A stretch of DNA of 54,412 bases. It comes from a virus. Shown piece by piece: positions 7,208-16,481 of the stretch; within the stretch, counting starts at the first letter, position 1, and every line of letters starts with the position of its first letter. The stretch lies in the IMG/VR virus record IMGVR_UViG_3300025168_000113, positions 1-54,412 of that record; one strand, 5' to 3'. Made by a program: the position numbers and the translations under genes. The notes under the pieces are model-generated. The model ran no database searches, had not been told where the DNA came from, and was given only the letters and a program-made list of their open reading frames with translations.

Positions 7208-9610
7208 ATGATTTATACTGATAGTAATAGTACGTTTCCAGATCAGGTTGTACCTGATGTAGAAAAAGAAACTTGGGATTATGGTCTTAAAGTAGGACGT
7301 GCAATTGAAGGAGAATGGTTTGGATACGCAAGAAACAATAGGTATATAAATAATTATAACAATTACCACAACTTAAGGTTATACGCAAGAGGGGAGCAGT
7401 CTATTCAAAAATATAAAGATGAATTATCTATAAACGGAGATTTGTCTTATTTAAACTTAGATTGGAAACCTATACCAGTACTTTCCAAGTTTGTAGACAT
7501 AATAGTAAATGGAATGTCACAAAGAGTTTACGATGTTAAAGCATACGCACAAGATCCAGCATCTCAAAAAGCTAGAACTCAATATGCAGAAGCTATTCAC
7601 AGAGATATAGCTACTAGAGCATATCTAGATGCAGTGAAGCAAAGTTTAGGTATAGATATTTCAAATGCTCAAAACAGAGAACAGGTACCTGAAAGTGAAC
7701 AAGAATTGTCTATTCATATGCAACTAGATTATAAGCAGTCTATTGAAATAGCAGAGGAAGAAGCAATTACTAACACTATGGCTAGAAACAAATATGATCT
7801 AACTAAAAGAAGAATGGATTATGATTTAACAGTTCTAGGTATTGGTGCAGTTAAAACTGGATTTAATAGATCAGAAAGTGTTACTATAGATTATGTAGAT
7901 CCAGCTAATCTAGTGTACTCGTATACTGAAGATCCTAATTTTGAAGACGTATGGTATGTTGGTGAAGTTAAAGGTATAAGTATTCCAGAATTAAAAAAAG
8001 AGTTTCCATATTTAACAGAAACAGATTTAGAAGAGATTCAAAAATACACTGGTAATGAAAATTATACTAGAAACTGGAACGGAAGAAAAGACAATAATAC
8101 AGTACAAGTATTATATTTTGAATATAAAACATACACTAATCAAGTATTTAAAATTAAACACACTTCTCAAGGGTTAGAAAAAGCTTTGGAAAAACCAGAT
8201 ACTTTTAACCCTGAGCCTAACGATAATTTTGATACAACATCAAGGTCAATAGAAGTGCTTTATTCGGGTGCTAAAATACTTGGACATGAGAAAATGTTAA
8301 AGTGGGAGTTAGCTAAAAACATGGTAAGACCAAAATCTAACTTGGTCAAAGTTAATATGAACTACGCTATTTGTGCCCCAAGAATCTATAGAGGAAAAAT
8401 AGAATCTATAGTTAGTAAAACTATGGGTTTTGCAGACATGATAAACTTAACTTCTTTAAAGTTACAACAAGTTCTTTCTCGAATGGTTCCAGATGGTGTA
8501 TTCTTAGACGTTGATGGATTAGGTGAAATTGATTTAGGAAATGGAACTAGCTATAACCCAGCTGAAGCATTGAACATGTACTTTCAAACTGGTAGTGTAG
8601 TTGGTAGATCTTTTACTCAAGACGGAGATATTAACCCTGGCAAAGTTCCTATACAAGAATTACAAACCTCTGGCGCACAAGCTAAAATAGCATCGTTGAT
8701 TCAAACTTATCAATATTATCTACAAATGATAAGAGATGTTACCGGTCTAAATGAAGCAAGAGATGGAAGTATGCCAGATAAAAACGCTTTAGTAGGGTTA
8801 CAAAAGTTAGCCGCTGCTAATTCTAATGTAGCAACTAGGCATATTCTTCAAGGAAGTTTGTACTTAACAGCTATGATGTGTGAAAATGTTTCTTTAAGAA
8901 TATCTGATGCTATAGAGTTTGACTTAACAAGAGAAGCTTTAATAAACAGTATTAGTTCTTACAATGTTGGGACGTTAGCTGAGTTAAGTGAAATACATTT
9001 GTATGACTTTGGAATATTCTTAGAGTTAGAGCCAGATGATGAAGAAAAAGCACAACTCGAACAAAATATTCAAATGGCTCTTCAGCAACAGTCTATAAAC
9101 TTAGAAGATGCTATTGATGTTAGGCAAGTAAACAATTTAAAACTAGCTAATCAATTATTAAAACTTAAAAGAAAAGAAAAGCAGCAAGCTGATCAACAAG
9201 CTCAGCAAGCAAATATTCAAGCTCAAGCCCAAGCTAATGCTCAAGCCGCTGAAGCAACAGCTTTAGCTGAAACTCAAAAACAACAAGTATTAACAGAGCA
9301 AAAAATTTCTTTAGAAAAAGCTAAAAGCGAATTTGAAATAAACAAGTTAGAGCAAGAAGCAATGATTAAGGAAAAGTTAATGCAGCAAGAGTTCAAATAT
9401 AACATGCAATTAGCTACTACTAAAGAAAGAGAGATAGAATCAAGAGAAACTAATAGAGAAGATAGGAAAGACAGAAGAGTTAAAATGGAAGCTACTCAAC
9501 AAAGTGAGATAACAAACCAAAGACAAAACGACTCAGGACCAATAGATTTTGAATCTACAGGTAATGATGTTTTGGGTGGAATAAACTTAGGACAATTTGA
9601 TCCTAAGTAA
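7208..9610 (+). CDS. Portal protein
   Basis: An 800-residue protein downstream of TerL. The central part is alpha/beta with the motif-like region RDVTGLNEARDGS (about residues 512-524) typical of portal wing/crown segments in podovirus-like phages. The C-terminal 170 residues form a Gln/Ala/Glu-rich coiled coil (many QAQ and EKAKSEFE heptads, about 620-770) and end with an acidic tail. The portal is the dodecameric ring through which DNA is packaged. The N-terminal region is unusually rich in Asn/Tyr. Gene order (TerL, portal, scaffold, capsid) is strong support. Confidence 0.85.
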   Translation: MIYTDSNSTFPDQVVPDVEKETWDYGLKVGRAIEGEWFGYARNNRYINNYNNYHNLRLYARGEQSIQKYKDELSINGDLSYLNLDWKPIPVLSKFVDIIVNGMSQRVYDVKAYAQDPASQKARTQYAEAIHRDIATRAYLDAVKQSLGIDISNAQNREQVPESEQELSIHMQLDYKQSIEIAEEEAITNTMARNKYDLTKRRMDYDLTVLGIGAVKTGFNRSESVTIDYVDPANLVYSYTEDPNFEDVWYVGEVKGISIPELKKEFPYLTETDLEEIQKYTGNENYTRNWNGRKDNNTVQVLYFEYKTYTNQVFKIKHTSQGLEKALEKPDTFNPEPNDNFDTTSRSIEVLYSGAKILGHEKMLKWELAKNMVRPKSNLVKVNMNYAICAPRIYRGKIESIVSKTMGFADMINLTSLKLQQVLSRMVPDGVFLDVDGLGEIDLGNGTSYNPAEALNMYFQTGSVVGRSFTQDGDINPGKVPIQELQTSGAQAKIASLIQTYQYYLQMIRDVTGLNEARDGSMPDKNALVGLQKLAAANSNVATRHILQGSLYLTAMMCENVSLRISDAIEFDLTREALINSISSYNVGTLAELSEIHLYDFGIFLELEPDDEEKAQLEQNIQMALQQQSINLEDAIDVRQVNNLKLANQLLKLKRKEKQQADQQAQQANIQAQAQANAQAAEATALAETQKQQVLTEQKISLEKAKSEFEINKLEQEAMIKEKLMQQEFKYNMQLATTKEREIESRETNREDRKDRRVKMEATQQSEITNQRQNDSGPIDFESTGNDVLGGINLGQFDPK

Positions 9611-9632
9611 ACATTAATTATTATATTATATT

Positions 9633-10820
9633 ATGTCAAAAGAACCAACAACATTAGGGGTTGAACAAGAAGGTGATTTCAAAATGAAAAAGAAAAAACC
9701 TAGAAAATTAACTTCTAAAAAAAATGAAACAGTTAAATTAGATTTAACAAGCAAAGAAACTAAAAAAGAAGAAGATGCCGTTCCAAAGTCAGAACCAGTG
9801 TTACTGGATGAAAATAAACAAACCGGCAATGTACAAGAAATGGATGCGAGAACATCCACACCAGAAGTGCCACCTGTTAAAAAAGAGAAAGTCGAAGAAG
9901 AGAGTGGGTCGCCTATAGAAGAAATAAAAATTGGTGAACAAGAAAAGGAAGTAGAACCTCAAGTAGCTTCTACACCTAAAGCTGAAGTACATAGCCATAA
10001 AACTTTGCCGGAAAATATTGAAAAACTAACAAAGTTTATGAATGATACTGGCGGCACTATTGAAGACTATGTTAGGTTAAATGCTGACTATTCTGGAGTT
10101 AGTGACGAAGCTTTATTAAAAGAATATTACAAGAAAAATAAACCATACTTAACAGCAGATGAAATTGAACTTCAACTAGAAGATAAATTTTCATATGATG
10201 AAAGTTATGATGAAGAAAAAGAAATTCGCAGGAAAAAACTTGCGATTAAAGAAGAGGTTGCGAAAGCAAAAGGTTTTTTAGATAATCTTAAGAGTGAATA
10301 TTACGAGGAAATCAAGTTGAGACCTGGTACCACTCAAGACCAACAAAAAGCAATGGACTTTTTCAACCGATATAACAAAGAACAAGAAATAGCTAAACAA
10401 CAACACGAGGATTTTAAATCTACAACTAAACAAATGTTCACTAACGAATTCAAAGGTTTTGAATTTAACGTTGGCGAGAAAAAATTTAGATATGGAATTA
10501 ATAATCCTAATGAAGTTGCTGATGCTCAATCAAACATTTCCAATTGGGTTAAGACGTTCTTAGATGAAGATGGTAGTGTTAAAGATCACAGAAGTTATCA
10601 TAAAGCTATGTACGCTGCGCGCAACGCGGATACTATTGCTAAACATTTTTACGAGCAAGGCAAAGCTGATGCTATTAAAAATATAAACGCAAAATCTAAA
10701 AATATAGGAGGTGAAGCAAGACAATCCGCTCCATCTGATGTATTTATAAACGGATTAAAAGTAAAAGCAGTGAACGGTGTAGATAGTTCTAAGTTAAAAA
10801 TTAAAAAAAGAAAACTATAA
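9633..10820 (+). CDS. Capsid assembly (scaffold) protein
   Basis: The 395-residue protein lies between portal and major capsid genes. Its first 130 residues are Lys/Glu/Pro/Thr-rich and apparently disordered; the rest is helical and strongly charged (about 150-270), ending in a very basic tail (KLKIKKRKL), which in scaffolds binds the coat protein. It starts after the A/T-rich leader TTATTATATTATATTATG, similar to that at 13396-13424. It would direct prohead assembly; no catalytic protease motif is visible. Confidence 0.7.
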   Translation: MSKEPTTLGVEQEGDFKMKKKKPRKLTSKKNETVKLDLTSKETKKEEDAVPKSEPVLLDENKQTGNVQEMDARTSTPEVPPVKKEKVEEESGSPIEEIKIGEQEKEVEPQVASTPKAEVHSHKTLPENIEKLTKFMNDTGGTIEDYVRLNADYSGVSDEALLKEYYKKNKPYLTADEIELQLEDKFSYDESYDEEKEIRRKKLAIKEEVAKAKGFLDNLKSEYYEEIKLRPGTTQDQQKAMDFFNRYNKEQEIAKQQHEDFKSTTKQMFTNEFKGFEFNVGEKKFRYGINNPNEVADAQSNISNWVKTFLDEDGSVKDHRSYHKAMYAARNADTIAKHFYEQGKADAIKNINAKSKNIGGEARQSAPSDVFINGLKVKAVNGVDSSKLKIKKRKL

Positions 10821-10839
10821 ATAACAAAAATTAAAAATT

Positions 10840-12333
10840 ATGGGATTTGCAACAAGCGGGAGTTTTCCTGCAAGCTTAATACCAGCTCAAAAGAAACAAG
10901 CTTTAGATAACAATTATCTAAATTTTGCTGATGGATCTTCTGACTGGGCACAACAATATTTACCTGAACTTTACGAACAAGAAGTAGAGAGATATGGAAA
11001 TAGAACACTATCTGGATTCTTAAGAATGGTTGGCGCTGAAATGCCAATGACTTCTGATCAAGTAATTTGGACTGAACAAAATAGGTTACATGTATCATAT
11101 AATGAATGTAACGTAAAAGGTGCTGCACCTACTAACACTATTCAAATTGAGTTGGCTAACGCTAACCCAACTACTAGTGGTAGAGGTAACAACACTGTAG
11201 CTATAAAAGCAAACCAAACCATTTTAATAGCAGATAATGCTACTGGTTTGATTACTTCTAAAGCAATTGTATCAACAGTGACACAACCAACTGCTCCAGC
11301 TACTGTAGCTGAAATAGTTGTAGTTCCTTATGCTGCTGTTGCTTTTCCAGCCGCTTTACAAGCGTTAACAACTGCTAATGATGTTAACTTGTTTGTTTAC
11401 GGCTCAGAATTTGGCAAAGGATCTGATGACGCTTCTATGGCTTCTATCGAACCTGGTTTTACAGAGTTCAATAACTCACCAATTATTATTAGAGATAAGT
11501 ACCAAGTTAATGGTTCTGATGCTGCTCAAATAGGATGGGTTGAAGTTGCTACTGAAGATGGAACATCTGGATATCTTTGGTATTTAAAAGCTGAATCTGA
11601 AACTAGATTAAGATTTGAAGATTACATGGAAATGGCTTTGGTTGAAGGTGAATTAGCTGGTCACACAGTTGCTATGCCTAATCAAACAAGCGTTAACCTT
11701 AAAGGTACTCAAGGTTTATTTAAAGCTATTGAAGCTAGAGGTAACGTATATCAAGGTTTTGCTGGTGCTGCTGCTCCTGGAGCTGGTGCTATGGGTGATT
11801 TCGATGAAATTCTTAAAAACCTAGATAAACAAGGCGCTATTGAAGAAAACATGCTTTTCTTACAGAGAGAAACAGCTCTTGATTTTGATGATATGATCGC
11901 AGCTATGGCTGGTGGAGGTTATGCTTCAACTGCTTCTGCTTCTTACGGTCTTTTTGACAATGAAGAAGACATGGCATTAAACTTTGGATTTTCTGGTTTT
12001 AGAAGAGGTTCTTATGACTTTTACAAAACTGATTGGAAATATCTAAACGATGCTTCTACTAGAGGTTTATCTAAAGCAATTGATGGTGTTTTGATTCCTG
12101 CTGGAACTTCAACAGTATACGATCAAATGTTAGGTGCTAACATCAGACGTCCATTCTTACACGTAAGATATAGAGCTTCTGAAACTGAAGATAGAAGATA
12201 CAAAAACTGGATTACTGGTTCAGTTGGTGGAGCTTACACTTCAGGTGTTGATGCAATGTCTGTACACTTCTTAACTGAAAGATGTTTAGTAACTCAAGCA
12301 GCTAATAACTTTGTGTTATTCAAAGCGGTTTAA
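10840..12333 (+). CDS. Major capsid protein
   Basis: A 497-residue Ala/Gly/Thr-rich protein without signal peptide, directly downstream of the scaffold and followed by a transcription terminator, as is common for the highly expressed coat gene. Features compatible with the HK97 fold include a long N-terminal arm with the LYEQEVERYGNRTL segment (about residues 45-58), a spine/P-domain region around 200-330 and a conserved-looking C-terminal segment RRPFLHVRYRASETED (about 439-454). The AATTAAAAATTATG leader is A-rich with no Shine-Dalgarno sequence, a Bacteroidetes trait. Confidence 0.85.
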   Translation: MGFATSGSFPASLIPAQKKQALDNNYLNFADGSSDWAQQYLPELYEQEVERYGNRTLSGFLRMVGAEMPMTSDQVIWTEQNRLHVSYNECNVKGAAPTNTIQIELANANPTTSGRGNNTVAIKANQTILIADNATGLITSKAIVSTVTQPTAPATVAEIVVVPYAAVAFPAALQALTTANDVNLFVYGSEFGKGSDDASMASIEPGFTEFNNSPIIIRDKYQVNGSDAAQIGWVEVATEDGTSGYLWYLKAESETRLRFEDYMEMALVEGELAGHTVAMPNQTSVNLKGTQGLFKAIEARGNVYQGFAGAAAPGAGAMGDFDEILKNLDKQGAIEENMLFLQRETALDFDDMIAAMAGGGYASTASASYGLFDNEEDMALNFGFSGFRRGSYDFYKTDWKYLNDASTRGLSKAIDGVLIPAGTSTVYDQMLGANIRRPFLHVRYRASETEDRRYKNWITGSVGGAYTSGVDAMSVHFLTERCLVTQAANNFVLFKAV

Positions 12334-12344
12334 TATTATATAGT

Positions 12345-12371
12345 GAGAGTGGCTTAGGTCACTCTCTTTAT
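12345..12371 (+). terminator. Hairpin terminator after the major capsid gene
   Basis: GAGAGTG pairs with CACTCTC (7 bp) around the loop GCTTAGGT, followed by a weak T-rich run (TTTATTAA). It begins 12 bases after the capsid stop codon and would reduce transcription into downstream genes. Confidence 0.75.
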
Positions 12372-12394
12372 TAACCTTTAAATAATAAAAAATT

Positions 12395-12736
12395 ATGGCA
12401 AACTTTATGAAATTCGAATTGGATGCTGACAACAGCATTCACTTAAATGTTGAAAACGTGTATAGAGTAGGACTTGCTGCAAACGATCCTACAGATGCAG
12501 ATGTTATATTTTATTACAATGTGGCGTCAGCTGCTGGCACAAATGTTTGGGCTGTTGTTGCAAAATTTGCTTCGGCAATTACGCAAAAACAAGCTAATGA
12601 TTTAGAGATACTCGTAAGACGTATCAATAAAAATCAAGGTGGTATTATTAATGCATCAGATGTGGTTGGAGTAGGCGCTTATTTAGACAGTGGTGTTCCA
12701 CTTGCTGTACCTAGTAACACAGCTCAACCAAGTTAA
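12395..12736 (+). CDS. Small virion-type protein downstream of capsid
   Basis: This 113-residue protein follows the capsid terminator. It is beta-rich and neutral with no cysteines, and short enough to be a head-decoration or head-stabilising protein, a common neighbour of the coat gene. No family is recognised, so the function is inferred from position only. Confidence 0.6.
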   Translation: MANFMKFELDADNSIHLNVENVYRVGLAANDPTDADVIFYYNVASAAGTNVWAVVAKFASAITQKQANDLEILVRRINKNQGGIINASDVVGVGAYLDSGVPLAVPSNTAQPS

Positions 12737-12754
12737 ACTTTAAAAATATATATT

Positions 12755-13360
12755 ATGCAAAATGGTATTAAAGTTCCACTTAGTGGAGCGTTTATTGCAG
12801 GAGCAATCGGACCAGCTGCTACAGATACACAACTAGACATATCAGCAATGGTATGGGTAGCTAATGGTACTCCATCACTGGACGCTGTTGGTGGATCTGG
12901 AACAGGTGCTAAAGCTACTGTTACAATTACTGGTGGTACGACTGCTGCTACTACTTTAACTTTTACCGCTGGTACAGGTTATAAAGTAGGGGATGTGTTA
13001 ACTATAACTCAATCTGGCGGTGCTAACTTTACAGGAAGCATTACATTAACAGTTATTGAAGAAGATTTATTAGGAGATGAAACTGAAGGTTACATTATGC
13101 GTCCACTTGCAGGTCAATGGACCAGCGTGTTGAAACCTGCACTTTTAGATTCTTTTAATAAAGTTTATATTCCTCAAATAGAATCAGATCACGAAAGACT
13201 ATGGACGATCACTTTAACTGGTGGATCTCCAACCAATGCCACAGCGGTAACTGTTGCTTTTGATAAAGCAATGGTTAAAGCTTGTCAAAGACCTCAACAA
13301 GACATTACTTTAACAGGACTTCCTACTGGAGTTTCTGTTAGTTCTGTTAAGTTAACTTAG
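12755..13360 (+). CDS. Virion protein carrying a GSGY/GD beta-module
   Basis: A 201-residue protein, Thr/Gly/Ala-rich. Residues about 48-105 form a module with GGSGTGAKATV, then a strand pair, then GTGYKVGDVLTITQSGG; the same pattern is found in two later virion genes (14252-15268 and 16482-19940). The C-terminal half is a separate beta-domain. It lies in the post-capsid cluster and is followed by a terminator. A head-decoration or fibre-attachment role is plausible but unproven. Confidence 0.6.
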   Translation: MQNGIKVPLSGAFIAGAIGPAATDTQLDISAMVWVANGTPSLDAVGGSGTGAKATVTITGGTTAATTLTFTAGTGYKVGDVLTITQSGGANFTGSITLTVIEEDLLGDETEGYIMRPLAGQWTSVLKPALLDSFNKVYIPQIESDHERLWTITLTGGSPTNATAVTVAFDKAMVKACQRPQQDITLTGLPTGVSVSSVKLT

Positions 13361-13373
13361 TCTTTAAAATAAT

Positions 13374-13398
13374 GATCCCGCTTAGGCGGGGTCTTTTT
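13374..13398 (+). terminator. Hairpin terminator
   Basis: GATCCCGC pairs with GCGGGGTC (8 bp, one G-T pair) around the tetraloop TTAG and is followed by TTTTT. It lies 13 bases after the stop of the preceding virion gene. Confidence 0.85.
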
Positions 13399-13423
13399 AA
13401 TTATTATTATATTATATTATATC

Positions 13424-14194
13424 ATGGAAAAAACAAAAGAAAAAACTACTCAAGTAAAAGATACTTGGGAATACAAAGATAGAAATTATTATTTAAGCGA
13501 TGGAAAATCTCCTTTGTCTTATACAATACCAAGTAGACATACTCGCAAGTACCCATTAGTCTGGTTTGACCCAGAACTTGGTTACGAAAGAGAATTAAGG
13601 TATGCTACTAATCAAAAGTCTATATTTGTTGATGAGCAAAAAGGAAGTGCTACATTAAGACACATTGTTTTTGCAGATGGAGTTTTGCATGTTCCTAAAA
13701 ACAAAAGAAGCTTGCAAGAGTTTTTAAGTATACATCCTCACAACGGTGTTATATTTAAAGAATTAGATAGACAGGTAGAAGCAGTTGATGAATTAGAATA
13801 CTTGGAGCTAGAAGATGATGCTGTAGGTTTAGCTAGGGCCATTGACATTGAACAACTAGAAGCAATACTTAGAGTTGAACAAGGGTCTAGTGTTTCCAAC
13901 TTGACATCTAAAGAAATAAAAAGAGATGGTATATTGCTTGCAAAAAGAAACCCAGCTTTATTTATTAATTTAGCTCAAGATGAGAATGTTATACTTAGAA
14001 ATTTTGCTATTAAATCTGTAGAAGCAAATATTGTTAAGTTGTCTAGTGATCAAAGAACTTTTAAATGGGCAACTAATGGTCGTAAATTAATGACTGTTCC
14101 GTTTGATGAAAATCCATACTCAGCTATGGCCGCGTGGTTTAAGACTGATGAAGGTTTAGAAGTTTACAAGTCTATAGAGAAAAAACTCTCTTAA
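13424..14194 (+). CDS. Conserved virion-module protein, unidentified
   Basis: A 256-residue soluble, charged protein. The N-terminal half has strands around PLVWFDPELGYERELRYAT (about 46-64) and IVFADGVLHVPKNKRSL; the C-terminal half is helical. It forms its own transcription unit: its leader (AATTATTATTATATTATATTATATCATG) follows one terminator and another follows its stop. Position between capsid and connector genes suggests a head-completion or structural role, but nothing in the sequence proves it. Confidence 0.65.
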   Translation: MEKTKEKTTQVKDTWEYKDRNYYLSDGKSPLSYTIPSRHTRKYPLVWFDPELGYERELRYATNQKSIFVDEQKGSATLRHIVFADGVLHVPKNKRSLQEFLSIHPHNGVIFKELDRQVEAVDELEYLELEDDAVGLARAIDIEQLEAILRVEQGSSVSNLTSKEIKRDGILLAKRNPALFINLAQDENVILRNFAIKSVEANIVKLSSDQRTFKWATNGRKLMTVPFDENPYSAMAAWFKTDEGLEVYKSIEKKLS

Positions 14195-14206
14195 CATGTA
14201 ATTATA

Positions 14207-14238
14207 AAAGGGTGGCTTAACCGCCATCCTTTTTTTTT
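14207..14238 (+). terminator. Hairpin terminator
   Basis: GGGTGGC pairs with GCCATCC (7 bp, one G-T pair) around TTAACC, flanked by AAA upstream and an eight-base T run downstream. It lies 13 bases after the stop codon of the 256-residue protein. Confidence 0.85.
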
Positions 14239-14251
14239 AAAAAATATTAAT

Positions 14252-15268
14252 ATGGTAAACGTAAATATAGTTTATAAAACAGTGTTGTATATTCTCAACA
14301 AAGAGCAAAGAGGATATGTTACTCCAGATGAATTTAACAAGTTAGGAATTCAAGTACAAAGAGAAATATTCGAACAGTACTTTGACGAACTTAACCAACA
14401 ATTACGTGTGCCTCAAAACAGTGACGAGTACGCTGACAGAGTTAAAAACTTAGAAGAAAAAATTGACGTTTTTAAAAAGTTTGGCAATTGTACTTACTCT
14501 AACCCTCACTTTTCTTTACCTACTGATGTTCATCGGTTAGGTATATTGGCTTATAGAGAAAAAGAAATACAAAAAATTGATAGAAGAAAATATCTATTAG
14601 TAAATAAGTCTTCATTAACAACTCCAACTACATCTAATCCTTTATACATTTTAGAGGGTACTGAATCACCTTCAGCTGCTCCTAGTAAAGCTTTTATTTA
14701 TCCAAGTAGCATAACCTCAGGCGTGATAGCTTATTATGTTAAAGCTCCTATCGATCCTAGATGGGGTTATTATGTTGGAAGTTTAGGACAATACGTTTAT
14801 GATAGCACTATTTATGGAGCTAATCTGCTAAATAATGGAGGGTCATTAAGTTCTATATTAACAAATCCTACAGGTGTTGCTCCTGATGGAGTTAAAACTA
14901 ATTTAGCAACAACAGTTGCTCCAGTTGGTGGTACTGGTGCTGTATTGTCAGCTGTAGTCAGTAGTGGAACTGTGACATCGGTTACTGTAACCACGCCTGG
15001 ATCAGGATACAATGTTGGTGATGTTTTAAAAGTAGATCAAGGGGCTTTTACAGGTGCACCAACTAGTGATTTAGATATTACTTTAACTGCTGCAGACTTC
15101 AACTCAGGTAGTACTTATGGTTCAACTCAATTTGAGTTACATCCTTCTGAACAAACTAATATAATAATGAATATATTAATGTACTGCGGTGTTGTGATTA
15201 GAGATCCACAGATAATACAAAGCGCAGCTCAAATGATAGCTCAAGATGAAGCACTAGAAAAAAGTTAA
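14252..15268 (+). CDS. Head-tail connector/adaptor-type protein with inserted GSGY/GD module
   Basis: The 338-residue protein begins with a helical region (GYVTPDEFNKLGIQVQREI, about residues 23-41) and a strand-rich middle, the layout of podovirus adaptor or tail-tubular proteins. Between about residues 224 and 282 it carries a GGTGAVLSAVV ... GSGYNVGDVLKVDQG module that also occurs in two other virion genes, which looks like an inserted domain. The last 50 residues are helical. It starts 13 bases after the terminator and is followed closely by another structural gene. Function is inferred from context. Confidence 0.55.
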   Translation: MVNVNIVYKTVLYILNKEQRGYVTPDEFNKLGIQVQREIFEQYFDELNQQLRVPQNSDEYADRVKNLEEKIDVFKKFGNCTYSNPHFSLPTDVHRLGILAYREKEIQKIDRRKYLLVNKSSLTTPTTSNPLYILEGTESPSAAPSKAFIYPSSITSGVIAYYVKAPIDPRWGYYVGSLGQYVYDSTIYGANLLNNGGSLSSILTNPTGVAPDGVKTNLATTVAPVGGTGAVLSAVVSSGTVTSVTVTTPGSGYNVGDVLKVDQGAFTGAPTSDLDITLTAADFNSGSTYGSTQFELHPSEQTNIIMNILMYCGVVIRDPQIIQSAAQMIAQDEALEKS

Positions 15269-15274
15269 TAAAAT

Positions 15275-16477
15275 ATGGGAGCAATAAGAGAAACAAACGA
15301 ACAATATTACGCAGGCACACAAATACTTCAAGCGGATGCGTTAGGTAGTGCTGGACAAACTTTTACTTTTACCTTTAACACTCCATTATCTTTAGGTAGT
15401 GCTACTAGTTGGGATCCTACAGTTAACGAGTATGCGTTAAATAATTTTAAAATATATACTTCTGCTACTGGTACATCTGGCTCTTGGGTTGAATACATAT
15501 TAGCTTACGCGGTGTCAACAACACCTGTAGGTCCTAATATAAATAGTTTAATAACTATAACAGCAGCAATACCTGCTAATGTGTATGTTAAAGTAGAATT
15601 ATCTACAAGTGCTGTTCAAAATAATTATGGTGGGTATGCTTATGTAACGATAAACGATATAGTTACTAACTTTTTAATTGCCTACGTTGGAGCAGGTAAG
15701 TTAATACCAAAAGCGGCTAGAACAGATGTAATGTTTCACGCTAAAAGAGGATTACAAGAGTTTAGCTATGATACATTAAGAAGTATAAAGTCACAGGAAT
15801 TAGTTATACCTCCAAGTTTGTCTTTAATCATACCACAAGATTACGTTAACTATGTTAAAATGTCTTGGGTTGATGAATTAGGCGTTAAACATATAATATA
15901 TCCTACACAACTAACTAGTAATCCAACTAGCATACCTATTCAAGATAATGAAGGAGTTCCTACTCAAGACAACTTTGGTAGTAACTTACAAGGAACTTCG
16001 TTAACTGAAAAGCGTTGGTCTGAAGCTTCTGACTATAAACTATCTGGAGCCTATAACACCGATCAATACAATGCTGGAGTATATGATTGGAGTTGGCAAA
16101 AGCTTGCTTATGGCCAAAGATATGGGTTAAACCCTGCTACTTCTCAGACAAATGGTTGGTTTACGATTAATGAAAGAGAAAATAAGTTTTCTTTTAGTAG
16201 TAACTTAAGTGGTAGATTAATACTGCTAGAGTACATATCAGACGGATTAGCTTACGAAGGAGATACTAAAGTTCCTAAAATGGCAGAGGAAGCAATGTAT
16301 ATGCATATAGCTTATTCAATTTTAGCAGGAAGAACTGGTGTTCAAGAGTATACTGTAGCAAGATTTAAAAAAGATAGAAGAGCAGCTTTAAGAAATGCTA
16401 AGATTAGATTATCTAATATTAAGTTAGATGAGTTCGTACAAATTATGAGAGGTAAGTCTAAATGGATTAAACATTAA
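15275..16477 (+). CDS. Virion structural protein, probable tail tubular/adaptor protein
   Basis: This 400-residue protein has an N-terminal beta-domain rich in Thr/Ser (about 1-130) and a C-terminal part containing KAARTDVMFHAKRGLQEFSYD (about 148-168) and VIPPSLSLIIPQDYVNYVKM, a pattern I associate with structural proteins of uncultured marine podovirus-like phages. It is closely spaced between the adaptor-like gene and the 1152-residue tail protein. A ring component of the short tail is the best guess. Confidence 0.55.
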   Translation: MGAIRETNEQYYAGTQILQADALGSAGQTFTFTFNTPLSLGSATSWDPTVNEYALNNFKIYTSATGTSGSWVEYILAYAVSTTPVGPNINSLITITAAIPANVYVKVELSTSAVQNNYGGYAYVTINDIVTNFLIAYVGAGKLIPKAARTDVMFHAKRGLQEFSYDTLRSIKSQELVIPPSLSLIIPQDYVNYVKMSWVDELGVKHIIYPTQLTSNPTSIPIQDNEGVPTQDNFGSNLQGTSLTEKRWSEASDYKLSGAYNTDQYNAGVYDWSWQKLAYGQRYGLNPATSQTNGWFTINERENKFSFSSNLSGRLILLEYISDGLAYEGDTKVPKMAEEAMYMHIAYSILAGRTGVQEYTVARFKKDRRAALRNAKIRLSNIKLDEFVQIMRGKSKWIKH

Positions 16478-16481
16478 TTAA

